Shown in pieces: positions 34,122 through 42,282 of a DNA stretch of 64,000 bases. The DNA lies in assembly GCA_016711605.1 (NCBI GenBank), contig JADJSS010000045.1, forward strand, positions 248,001 to 312,000, given 5' to 3'. Below the pieces are notes generated by a model. That model was not told where the DNA came from and ran no database searches. It worked only from the letters and a program-made list of their open reading frames with translations. The stretch is from Saprospirales bacterium (GTDB taxonomy: Bacteria > Bacteroidota > Bacteroidia > Chitinophagales > JADIYW01). The position numbers and the translations under genes were made by a program. How positions within the stretch are numbered: the stretch's first letter is position 1; every line of letters begins with the position of its first letter.

Positions 34122-34964
34122 ATGAAGGTAGCAATATTTGGTATAGGTTTAATTGGTGGTTCGGTGGCGAAAGACTTGCGCGCAGCAAATTTCGCAACAG
34201 AATTTTTAGGTGTAGGCCGAACACAAAAAAGTAATGACTTAGCATTAGAATTAGGGTTGGTTGATAAAATAGTTTCTAAAGATGATGCTATTGCGCAAGC
34301 TGATTTAATTATATTAACTGTTCCTGTAAATTTATTAATCGATGAGTTGTTATATGTGCTGGATAGGGTTGAACCGCATCAAATTATTACCGATATGGGT
34401 TCGACGAAAGGACACATTATCGATGCGATAAAAAATCATCCGAACAGAAAGCAATATGTGGCTTCGCATCCAATGGCTGGTACAGAAAACTCAGGTCCAA
34501 GTGCTGCCATCAGTAATTTATTTAATGATAAAGTGTGTATTATTTGTGATAAAGAAAACAGTAATTTGGATGCAGTTGAGTTGATTGAAAAAATGTACCA
34601 AACGCTTGGAATGCGCATAAAATATATGGATGCGCATCAACACGATATGCACGCTGCGTACATTTCGCACATATCACATATCAGTTCGTTTGTGCTCGCT
34701 GCAACAGTTTTAGAAAAAGAAAAAGACGAAGAAGCGATTTTAGAAATGGCAGCAGGTGGTTTTGAAAGTACGGTTCGTTTGGCAAAAAGTTCGCCTGAAA
34801 TGTGGGCACCAATTTTTCATCAAAACAAAAATTATTTGTTAGAAGTGATGGATACTTACATCGAAAAAATGTATCATTTCAGAAATCTCATCAACAAAAA
34901 TAAAAATGAAGAACTGAAGCAGTTTATGAAAGATGCGAATGAAATCAGGAAAATATTGAAGTAA
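34122..34964 (+). CDS. tyrA: prephenate dehydrogenase
   Basis: A 280-residue NAD(P)-dependent enzyme that oxidatively decarboxylates prephenate to 4-hydroxyphenylpyruvate for Tyr. Rossmann motif GIGLIGGSVAKDLR (about 7-20), LTVPVNLLIDEL (about 66-77), TDMGSTKGHI, ASHPMAGTENSGP with the catalytic His (about 116-128), and the helical C-terminal dimer domain (HISHISSFVLAA). Monofunctional: no chorismate mutase or ACT domain. It follows the aminotransferase, in the order typical of Bacteroidota Phe/Tyr operons. The usual next gene, the DAHP synthase fusion, is displaced by an array, an HTH gene and a helicase. Confidence 0.95.
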   Translation: MKVAIFGIGLIGGSVAKDLRAANFATEFLGVGRTQKSNDLALELGLVDKIVSKDDAIAQADLIILTVPVNLLIDELLYVLDRVEPHQIITDMGSTKGHIIDAIKNHPNRKQYVASHPMAGTENSGPSAAISNLFNDKVCIICDKENSNLDAVELIEKMYQTLGMRIKYMDAHQHDMHAAYISHISHISSFVLAATVLEKEKDEEAILEMAAGGFESTVRLAKSSPEMWAPIFHQNKNYLLEVMDTYIEKMYHFRNLINKNKNEELKQFMKDANEIRKILK

Positions 34965-35041
34965 GAATTATCGCTTCTGAAAATAAAATCATATAAATTA
35001 TTATTTCTAACCTATAAATTACTTTTGATTTATTTAGAATA

Positions 35042-35240
35042 TATGCTGTTTTTACTTAAAATTATATGTTGTATAGCTTAAAAATATAAGCTGTTATGTC
35101 TAAATATTTATGTTGATATGCATAAATTATTACGTTGTTAACATAAAATATTTGTGCTGTTATAATTAAATTTATATGCTGTTATTTGTAAAATAATATG
35201 TTGTTTACTTTAAATTTTTACCTTTTAATGATATATTTAC
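35042..35240. repeat. array 2: nine units of 22 bp with core TATGYTGTT
   Basis: Units begin at 35042, 35065, 35087, 35109, 35131, 35153, 35175, 35197 and, degenerate, 35219; the first step is 23 bp and all others exactly 22. Each unit has the core TATGYTGTT, then about five variable bases, then TAAA. The array fills the spacer between tyrA and the HTH gene and ends about 15 bp before its ATG. Because the period is not a multiple of three it cannot be coding, which shows the period itself is conserved for another reason. Confidence 0.88.
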
Positions 35241-35255
35241 CCATAAAATAACGAA

Positions 35256-35600
35256 ATGACGTACAAATCTAAAAATTCAAGCTTTCCACATTTTGGTAAC
35301 TGGCTGAAAACTTACCTTAAAAAACATAAAGTTCCGAATGAATTATTGGCAAAAAATATGAACAGGAAACTGCCAACGATTAATGGTTATAAGTCACGCA
35401 AATCGGTACAGAGTGCAATTGTATGGGAACTAAGTTTAGCATTAGAGCATAATATTTTTGCAGAATTGGCGGCACAGCTTCCCTCGGATTTTTCTCGTAC
35501 AGAAAATCAAAATAAAGAATTGGAAGACTTGAAAGCACAAGTGGCGCAATTAACCAACGAACGGAATTTACTGAAAGAGATTTTGATGAACAGAGGATAA
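35256..35600 (+). CDS. HTH-like DNA-binding protein with C-terminal coiled coil
   Basis: A 114-residue protein. Residues about 10-72 look like a Cro/C1-type helix-turn-helix domain (NWLKTYLKKHKVPNELLAKN, then RKLPTINGYKSRKSVQSA and the helix IVWELSLALEHNIFAELAAQ). Residues about 78-112 form a leucine-heptad coiled coil (ELEDLKAQVAQLTNERNLL). I recall similar small proteins in Bacteroidota but no assigned function. The 22-bp array lies immediately upstream and is a natural candidate binding site, with coiled-coil-mediated multimerisation along the array. That link is inference. Confidence 0.75.
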   Translation: MTYKSKNSSFPHFGNWLKTYLKKHKVPNELLAKNMNRKLPTINGYKSRKSVQSAIVWELSLALEHNIFAELAAQLPSDFSRTENQNKELEDLKAQVAQLTNERNLLKEILMNRG

Positions 35601-35617
35601 ATAATTAGCTAATTAAA

Positions 35618-36952
35618 TTACTTCCTTTTTTGTCCGCGCGTTTTTGGCCTTCCGTATTTCTTTTTCATTTTTTCTTCGTGCCTGATTTTTACGTTTACCT
35701 TTTGATTCTTTAGTTTCTTTTCATGAAAACTTGCGCCTTTTTCAATAGGTTTTTTCTTTGGAACTTTAGTCGCTAATTTCTTTTCGCTGAGTTCTGGTAA
35801 TTCTTCTTTTATCAGTTCTTTTACTACTTCAATTTCTTTCGGAACACGTTTGCCTGCAATTTTTTTATTCATTAAAGTTTCAATGCGAACTATTTTTTCA
35901 GCATCATCTTTGGTAACAAAACTAATCGCAATACCATCTTTATCAGCGCGACCAGTTCTGCCAATTCTATGAATATAATTTTCAGGTTCGTTTGGAATAT
36001 CGAAATTAATAACGTGCGAAACTTCAGCAATATCAAGACCTCGCGCAACAATATCCGTTGCTATTAAAATACTACAAGTGCCATCTTCAAATTTATTCAC
36101 GGCATCAAAACGATGATTTTGTGCTTTACCAGAATGAATGATTCCAGTTTTATCTGCAAAGTTTTCCTGTAATCTTGAATACAAAATATCAGCTAATCTT
36201 TTAGTAGAAACGAACACCAACACTTTCGTGAATGTTTCATCTTTCAAAATAGATTGTAAGAAATTTACTTTCGTGTTAAAGTTTAAAATTTTATAAGCTG
36301 ATTGTTTTATTTTTTCTAGAGGTGTACCAGTTGGTGCAGCTTCAATGCGTTGCGGAAAATTAAAAAAATCATGAATCAACACATCCACATCATCTGTTAT
36401 CGTAGCTGAAAACAATAGATTTTGTCGCTGTTTTGGCAATAAATCAATAATGCGTATCAATTGCGGACGAAAACCTAAATCCATCATTTCATCTACTTCA
36501 TCAATTATAAAGCGTTTTATTTTTCGCAATTCCAGCGCGCCATTCAATACTAAGTCTAACAATCTTCCTGGCGTTGCAACAATCACATCAGCGCCTTTTG
36601 CAATTTCGGCTGCCTGTGGTTTCATGTTTGCGCCACCATAAACACCAACAGTTTTTACGTTCATGTATTTGGTTAATAATTTGCATTGTTCTGCAACTTG
36701 CACCACTAACTCACGCGTTGGAACTATAATTAAAATGGTTGGAATGGCATCTTTTGCATATGACCACATTCTGAGTGAAGGCAACAAATAAGCAAATGTT
36801 TTTCCTGTACCGGTTTGCGCAATTCCAACTACATCTTTGCCAGACATAATCGTTGAATATCCTTTTTTCTGAATAGTAGTTGGTATGGTTAAACCAATAT
36901 CATGCAAAGCATTTAGTAATGGTGTGGTTAATTTTAATTCGTTAAATGCCAT
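35618..36952 (-). CDS. DEAD-box ATP-dependent RNA helicase
   Basis: A 444-residue helicase with the full motif set: Q-motif around TIQKKGY, AQTGTGKT (motif I), PTRELVVQ (Ia), TPGRLLD (Ib), DEVDEMMDLGF (II, DEVD in place of DEAD), SAT (III), STKRLADIL (IV), ATDIVARGLDI (V) and HRIGRTGR (VI). The tail is a basic Lys-rich region (about 375-444) that binds RNA non-specifically. DEAD-box proteins of the RhlE type unwind short duplexes in ribosome assembly and cold adaptation. The start ATG 36952 (MAFNELKL) is chosen over an upstream one that lies in a hairpin. It converges on the HTH gene. Confidence 0.95.
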   Translation of the reverse strand: MAFNELKLTTPLLNALHDIGLTIPTTIQKKGYSTIMSGKDVVGIAQTGTGKTFAYLLPSLRMWSYAKDAIPTILIIVPTRELVVQVAEQCKLLTKYMNVKTVGVYGGANMKPQAAEIAKGADVIVATPGRLLDLVLNGALELRKIKRFIIDEVDEMMDLGFRPQLIRIIDLLPKQRQNLLFSATITDDVDVLIHDFFNFPQRIEAAPTGTPLEKIKQSAYKILNFNTKVNFLQSILKDETFTKVLVFVSTKRLADILYSRLQENFADKTGIIHSGKAQNHRFDAVNKFEDGTCSILIATDIVARGLDIAEVSHVINFDIPNEPENYIHRIGRTGRADKDGIAISFVTKDDAEKIVRIETLMNKKIAGKRVPKEIEVVKELIKEELPELSEKKLATKVPKKKPIEKGASFHEKKLKNQKVNVKIRHEEKMKKKYGRPKTRGQKRK

Positions 36953-36975
36953 AAGTTCTAATTTTTGTTTCGCAC

Positions 36976-37000
36976 TTGTGCCACGATATTCGTGGCACAA
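36976..37000 (-). promoter_or_regulatory. perfect hairpin in the 5' leader of the helicase gene
   Basis: TTGTGCCACGA (36976-36986) and TCGTGGCACAA (36990-37000) form an 11-bp stem with a 3-nt loop, 23 bp upstream of the ATG. It could slow translation at low temperature or permit autoregulation by the helicase; it could also be a mobile palindrome. The rest of the spacer (37001-37332) holds no gene, and 37201-37320 is made of word-like repeats (GTCAATAGTCG, GTCATTGGTCAG, AACCAATAACTAATG). Confidence 0.5.
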
Positions 37001-37332
37001 TTAATTCTGCAATTTGAATTACGATTAAAATTGCAATATCATTCACAAAAGTAATGCTATGCAATTTAAGAACAAGTTATTTTTTATAGTGAATTCTTAA
37101 GTTGATATAAAATATCAAAACATGTCTTCAAACATCACCAAACTATTAATAAATATTGATGTTTTTTGCAAACAAAATCTAAATAAATATAAATGAACTA
37201 TTTTTAGAGTTGAATAGTCAATAGTCGTTTGCTAATTGTCATTGGTCAGTAATGCGTAAATAATGAAAGCCAACCAATTTCTAACAACCAATAACTAATG
37301 ATTAATGTCAATTAACTAATTAACAAACAAAC

Positions 37333-38424
37333 ATGAGCAACTTAACACTAACACCATTAAAAGATTGGGGTTTTAATTTCCAAAAACCAATCATTATATC
37401 AGGTCCATGTTCTTGCGAAACAGAAGAACAAATGACAGAAACCGCACAACGCCTTGCCAATAAAGGCATCGACGTATTACGAGCAGGTATCTGGAAACCT
37501 CGTACGCGTCCAGGCATGTTTGAAGGCATTGGAAAAGAAGGTTTGGCTTGGCTCGTAAATGCAGGAAAAGAAATCGGTAAACCAACTACAGTTGAAGTAG
37601 CCACCGCACAACACGTTCAGGAAGCATTAGAAGCTGGCGTTGATATTCTTTGGATTGGCGCACGCACAACCGTAAATCCGTTTTCAGTTCAGGAAATTGC
37701 AGATGTTTTGAAAGGCGTTGATATTCCAGTTTTGGTAAAAAACCCAATCAATCCAGATTTACAATTGTGGTTAGGAAGTATGGAACGTTTAAATGCAGTT
37801 GGTATTACTAAATTAGGTGCTATACACCGTGGTTTTTCATCTTATGAAAAATCGAAATACAGAAACAAACCTATGTGGGAACTTCCTGTAGAAATGCGTC
37901 GCTTGTATCCAAACATGCCAATCATTGTCGATCCATCACATATTTGTGGTGCACGTGAGTTAATTCCTTCAGTATGTCAAAAAGCACTGGATTTAGATTT
38001 CGATGGTTTAATGATAGAATCACATCGTGATCCAGATAATGCTTGGTCTGATGCTGCACAACAAGTAACACCTGAACGTTTAGGTGAAATTATCGCTGCT
38101 TTAATTGTTCGTTCATCAAAATTAGATGATTATGCAGAAAATCAATTAGAATCATTACGTGCACAAATTGATAGAATTGATAACTATATGTTGGAAATTA
38201 TGGGTGAACGTATGGACATTGCTCGCAAGATTGGTGAGTTCAAACGCGACAATGGAATTACCATCTTACAAACCAATCGTTGGGACGAAATTATCAATGA
38301 TAGAATCAAAAAAGCAGCTAAAAAAGAACTGACTGAAGACTTTGTAAAGGATTTAATGGAAGCAGTTCACCAAGAATCTATCCGTCATCAGACACGAATT
38401 ATGAACAATATTTTGGCTGAATAA
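37333..38424 (+). CDS. bifunctional DAHP synthase / chorismate mutase
   Basis: A 363-residue fusion. Residues 1-255 are a type I-beta DAHP synthase (PIIISGPCSCETEEQ, RAGIWKPRTRPGMFEG, KNPINPDLQLWLG, PIIVDPSHICG, MIESHRDPDNAWSDA), condensing PEP with erythrose 4-phosphate. Residues about 270-360 are an AroQ-class chorismate mutase (LESLRAQIDRIDNYMLEIMG, RMDIARKIGEFKRDN, VHQESIRHQ). The mutase both makes prephenate and serves for feedback in such fusions. It is the first step of the shikimate pathway and normally lies next to tyrA in Bacteroidota; here 2.4 kb of other genes intervene. It has a separate spacer and probably its own promoter. Confidence 0.95.
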   Translation: MSNLTLTPLKDWGFNFQKPIIISGPCSCETEEQMTETAQRLANKGIDVLRAGIWKPRTRPGMFEGIGKEGLAWLVNAGKEIGKPTTVEVATAQHVQEALEAGVDILWIGARTTVNPFSVQEIADVLKGVDIPVLVKNPINPDLQLWLGSMERLNAVGITKLGAIHRGFSSYEKSKYRNKPMWELPVEMRRLYPNMPIIVDPSHICGARELIPSVCQKALDLDFDGLMIESHRDPDNAWSDAAQQVTPERLGEIIAALIVRSSKLDDYAENQLESLRAQIDRIDNYMLEIMGERMDIARKIGEFKRDNGITILQTNRWDEIINDRIKKAAKKELTEDFVKDLMEAVHQESIRHQTRIMNNILAE

Positions 38425-38583
38425 GTCGATTTGAATCTAAGTGCTTGTTTTTTAGTTATTTATGAAAAATTCAAAATGTTAGTATTTTTCATAAAATTTC
38501 GATGCTGAACGTAGAAATAGGTATAATATGATATAGTTTATTAAATTTGACTACATTATTTATAATCTAAAAAACAAGTAAAA

Positions 38584-38790
38584 ATGGACACATCTAAAAT
38601 GATTAAGGCATATTGCCTAAAAACTAAAGAGAAAGACGTTCCGATGCATGATGCAGTAGTTACAAAAACTGCAAGAGGTGGTTATATGGCTACAGGCAAT
38701 GACGGTAAAGGTAACAAAATGGCAGCTATCATGGGTGAAGCTAAAGCGCTTCAAGCTATTAAAGATGGCGTTGCTAAAAAAGGATTTTAA
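38584..38790 (+). CDS. small conserved protein, degenerate DUF5679-like
   Basis: A 68-residue cytoplasmic protein: AYCLKTKEKDVPMHDAVVTK, then ARGGYMATGNDGKGNKMAAI. The layout resembles DUF5679, where CxxC pairs bind zinc, but here the cysteines are reduced to one, so zinc binding is unlikely. No function is known. A terminator follows at 38820. Confidence 0.65.
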   Translation: MDTSKMIKAYCLKTKEKDVPMHDAVVTKTARGGYMATGNDGKGNKMAAIMGEAKALQAIKDGVAKKGF

Positions 38791-38819
38791 TAGATTTTTT
38801 CTATTTAGAAATTCAATAA

Positions 38820-38852
38820 AAAAGTCAATCATTTATTTGGTTGGCTTTTTTT
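38820..38852 (+). terminator. Rho-independent terminator after the 68-aa gene
   Basis: GTCAATCA (38824-38831) pairs with TGGTTGGC (38838-38845) with two G-U pairs, preceded by an A run and followed by seven T. It is 30 bp after the stop. Confidence 0.75.
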
Positions 38853-38881
38853 AATTTTATCAATCAAACACAAATTCTTTT

Positions 38882-39997
38882 ATGCTTTCATTTTGGGAAA
38901 ATAATTCACTTTCAAAGTACGACTTCGTTGTTGTTGGTGCAGGAATTATGGGTTGCTCTGTTGCGTATGAACTTCGGCAAAAATATCCAACTTCAAGTAT
39001 TGTTGTATTAGAACGTGGTGTTTTTCCGACTGGCGCATCTACCAAAAATGCTGGCTTTATGTGTTATGGTTCGCCAACCGAAATTTTACACGATATTGAT
39101 TTATTAGGTGAACAAAAAGCAATTGAAATAGTTTGGCAACGCTTTGAAGGTTTGAAAATATTGACCGAACGTTTCGGTATTGATAAAATGGATGCTACTA
39201 ATTTTGGTGGAAATGAATTGATTATAGGTGATAAATTACCGATACTTTCGCAGGACAAAATCGATTACTTAAATACGGTTTTGCTGCCTATTTTTAAATT
39301 TCCTGTTTTCTCAGATTTTTCTACTAAGGTATCAGAGTATGGTTTTTCAAATGCAGTAAAGCAATTACTTTTTTGTGCGATGGAAAAACAAATAGATTCA
39401 GGAAAATTGATGACGCATTATTGGAAATTATTACAAGAAAAAAATATTCAAATTATAACTGGCGCCAACGTTAAAAATATACAAGGAAATATCTTGTATT
39501 TAAATAACGATGCGACTGGTGATTTTGTAATTGCAGCAGAAAAAATTGTTTTATGTACCAATGCATTTATAAATGAATTAGTGCCTGAAATGCCTGTAAA
39601 ACCTGGTCGCGGACAAGTAATCATTACGAATGAAATTGAAAATTTACCATTTAAAGGCAGTTTCCATTTTGATGAAGGTTTTTATTATTTCAGGAATGTT
39701 GGAAAACGCGTATTGTTTGGTGGTGCACGTAATTTGGATTTTGAAACTGAACAAACTACTGCATTTGAAGCAAATGCAAAAATTATTAATCACTTGATTG
39801 ATAAATTAAAAGAAATTATTTTGCCAAATACCAATTTCGAAATAGAACATTACTGGCAAGGAATTATGGGTTTTTCAAATAATAAATTACCGATTGTGAT
39901 GCCATTAAATAGTTGCACTAAATACGTAATGTCATGCAATGGAATGGGTGTTGCTTTGTCGCCGTTTGTTGCAAAAATTGCTGTAAATGGAATGTAA
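38882..39997 (+). CDS. FAD-dependent oxidoreductase (DAO/GlpO family)
   Basis: A 371-residue flavoprotein. The N-terminal dinucleotide-binding motif is VVVGAGIMGCSVAYELRQKY (about 16-35), then VLERGVFPTGASTKNAGFMC (about 43-62), typical of D-amino-acid-oxidase-like enzymes, and VLCTNAFINELVP. The C-terminal GIMGFSNNKLPIV and the final FAD segment NGMGVALSPFVA complete the fold. Substrate is probably an amine or amino acid but cannot be set. It ends exactly where the convergent T9SS gene ends, with no spacer. Confidence 0.9.
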   Translation: MLSFWENNSLSKYDFVVVGAGIMGCSVAYELRQKYPTSSIVVLERGVFPTGASTKNAGFMCYGSPTEILHDIDLLGEQKAIEIVWQRFEGLKILTERFGIDKMDATNFGGNELIIGDKLPILSQDKIDYLNTVLLPIFKFPVFSDFSTKVSEYGFSNAVKQLLFCAMEKQIDSGKLMTHYWKLLQEKNIQIITGANVKNIQGNILYLNNDATGDFVIAAEKIVLCTNAFINELVPEMPVKPGRGQVIITNEIENLPFKGSFHFDEGFYYFRNVGKRVLFGGARNLDFETEQTTAFEANAKIINHLIDKLKEIILPNTNFEIEHYWQGIMGFSNNKLPIVMPLNSCTKYVMSCNGMGVALSPFVAKIAVNGM

Positions 39998-42232
39998 TTA
40001 ATGTTGGATTATAATCTTTTGGACACTTTCATTTTCACCATCAGAAACTTTCAATAAATAAATTCCATTTGATAAATCATTTGTTGATAATACAATGCTA
40101 TTTTTTTGATGAAAAATTGATGTAAAAAGAGTTTCTCCAATTACATTAAATAACTGCAAACTAATTTCATTTTTTGTCTGCTGAAATGCTATATTTAATT
40201 GGTTATTTGATGGATTTGGATACACTAACACGTCCAGCTTTGGAATTGAATTTGATAGGATAGCTGTTGGTTGAAATGGTGGTGCATCTTGACTGAAAAT
40301 AATGACACCACCATCAGTGCTGCCTGTTAATAGTTCTAATTTTCCATCACCTGTAATATCATCTAAACAAGCAGATGTTCGGAAACCTAAGTAATCGTTT
40401 ACAATTGATGACGATGTTGTCATTTTCGTATTCCAGTTTTCTTCTACATTATCATACAATAATAATCCAGATTGATTGGTTCCAAGAATTAAATCTAATT
40501 TTCCATCACCATTAACATCAATAATACTTGGTTGCGTATATCCAAATAATGAAATATTACTTCGAATTCTGATTTTACCAATTGAATCTGTTACATAAGA
40601 AAATTTTGCACTCGTTAATGAATTTCCTTTGTAAAAATTAATGTTTCCGTTGCGTTCACCAATTATCAAATCGTTTTTACCATCTTTATCTAAGTCAACA
40701 ATGAAAGGTGTTGCATTCGCACCAATTGAAATTTGGTTATTAGACGAATCTTTTAAAAATGTTCTAAAAAGCAAGTTTGGTGGATTGCCAATTGTTGAAG
40801 TATTTTCCCAATAAATAATTTTTCCATCCAACATGCCAACCAATAAATCAGCATCACCGTCGTTATCAATATCACCTGCAGTTGGTGCAATATCTTTAAT
40901 TCCAAATGTGCTAATATCTAAGAAATCGCTGTTTTGTAAAGTATATTTAGGATAATCAAAAGTGCCAATATTTTTGTAGTATAATAATCTATAGGTAGTT
41001 ATTGCATTATCTCTAAAGCCACCACTTCCAATAAGCATATCTTTTAAACCATCACCATCTACATCATAATAACATGGTATAGAGTTCTCACCAGCATCAA
41101 TCATGTTGTCTAATAAAAAATTCTTTTGTTGAAGTTTTAAGTCCAAACTAATGTTTTGCGTATTTTTATAATACCAGATATTATTTACATTAGATGCGCC
41201 ATTGTCAAACGTTGAAACCAATAAATCTTTTTTTGTATCGTTATCAGCATCAATAAAAACTGGTGAAGCAAATGAACTAGTATTGTATGAAACGTTTGTA
41301 CTTGGATAATTTACATCTTGATTTAGAATGCTTGCATATGATGTGTTTCCAAAGTTATAAAGCATAGTAATGGTGTTGATGGAAACACTTCCTATTAACA
41401 CATCGATTGCTCCATTGTTATCTGCATCGATTGCATCTATTGTTGAACCTGTATGTTGAACTTGTTCATTGCCGTTTAATCTGCCAAATTTAAAATTACA
41501 AGTGTCGCGAAGAGCATAAATAGAAGAAAAGGAATCGCGTACATTGCCGAAACAGTTATCTGTTTTCTTGAAAAATAAACTATCGCAAGCTAAACTCAAT
41601 TCTTTTTGCTGGTTTTCATAATAGATAAGTCTTGTTCCAAAAACATCAAACGAAATAATATCTAAATCGCCGTCAAGGTTCACATCTACAATTGCTGGTT
41701 TTAATACGTCTGCACAGTACACATTTATCGGTGATCCTGAACCAATATAATAAAAACCATTTTGTTGTAATTTAAAATTTAAAGTATCATTTCTGTAAAA
41801 ACCAGTAAACACCTTAATGTTTCCTTCATTATTATAAGTGAAAATATCTTCAATTCCATCGCAATTATAATCTTTTACAATCATCCATCCATTTATTCCT
41901 GGAAAATGAGTTGCGTAATTAGCATCAAATTTATAGATGGTTGAATTGGCAGATAAGGTAATGAAAATGCAAAATTTTTGATTGGATTTGTCATATACAA
42001 TTAAATCTTTTTTGCCATCACGGTTTACATCTGCTTTACCAAATTGTACGCTGTTTAATCCACCAGTCCAAGGATATTGCAGCTGATTTCCATTTTCAGA
42101 AACTGGTAAATAATCAAACCGTTTAAAATTTTGTGAGAAACTTAAATGATGAAAAAACAAGAAAAGTAATAACCATCCAAAGTTGAATTTGAGAAGTACT
42201 ACAAAACTTGATATTTTATGAGGTAGTTGCAT
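39998..42232 (-). CDS. secreted FG-GAP/VCBS-repeat protein with T9SS sorting domain
   Basis: A 744-residue exported protein. After the signal peptide (about 1-33) come at least seven FG-GAP/VCBS repeats with calcium-type loops such as DVNRDGKKDLIVYD, DVNLDGDLDIISFD, DADNNGAIDVLIG, DIDNDGDADLLVG, DLDKDGKNDLIIG and DVNGDGKLDLILG, forming a beta-propeller. The last 75 residues are a type A T9SS sorting domain (LDVLVYPNPSNNQLNIAF to the end). It is probably a cell-surface adhesin or structural protein. Confidence 0.93.
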   Translation of the reverse strand: MQLPHKISSFVVLLKFNFGWLLLFLFFHHLSFSQNFKRFDYLPVSENGNQLQYPWTGGLNSVQFGKADVNRDGKKDLIVYDKSNQKFCIFITLSANSTIYKFDANYATHFPGINGWMIVKDYNCDGIEDIFTYNNEGNIKVFTGFYRNDTLNFKLQQNGFYYIGSGSPINVYCADVLKPAIVDVNLDGDLDIISFDVFGTRLIYYENQQKELSLACDSLFFKKTDNCFGNVRDSFSSIYALRDTCNFKFGRLNGNEQVQHTGSTIDAIDADNNGAIDVLIGSVSINTITMLYNFGNTSYASILNQDVNYPSTNVSYNTSSFASPVFIDADNDTKKDLLVSTFDNGASNVNNIWYYKNTQNISLDLKLQQKNFLLDNMIDAGENSIPCYYDVDGDGLKDMLIGSGGFRDNAITTYRLLYYKNIGTFDYPKYTLQNSDFLDISTFGIKDIAPTAGDIDNDGDADLLVGMLDGKIIYWENTSTIGNPPNLLFRTFLKDSSNNQISIGANATPFIVDLDKDGKNDLIIGERNGNINFYKGNSLTSAKFSYVTDSIGKIRIRSNISLFGYTQPSIIDVNGDGKLDLILGTNQSGLLLYDNVEENWNTKMTTSSSIVNDYLGFRTSACLDDITGDGKLELLTGSTDGGVIIFSQDAPPFQPTAILSNSIPKLDVLVYPNPSNNQLNIAFQQTKNEISLQLFNVIGETLFTSIFHQKNSIVLSTNDLSNGIYLLKVSDGENESVQKIIIQH

Positions 42233-42282
42233 ATTCTATGAGACATCTAAAATTAGTTAAAAGTTGCTAGGTTTTTAAAAAA

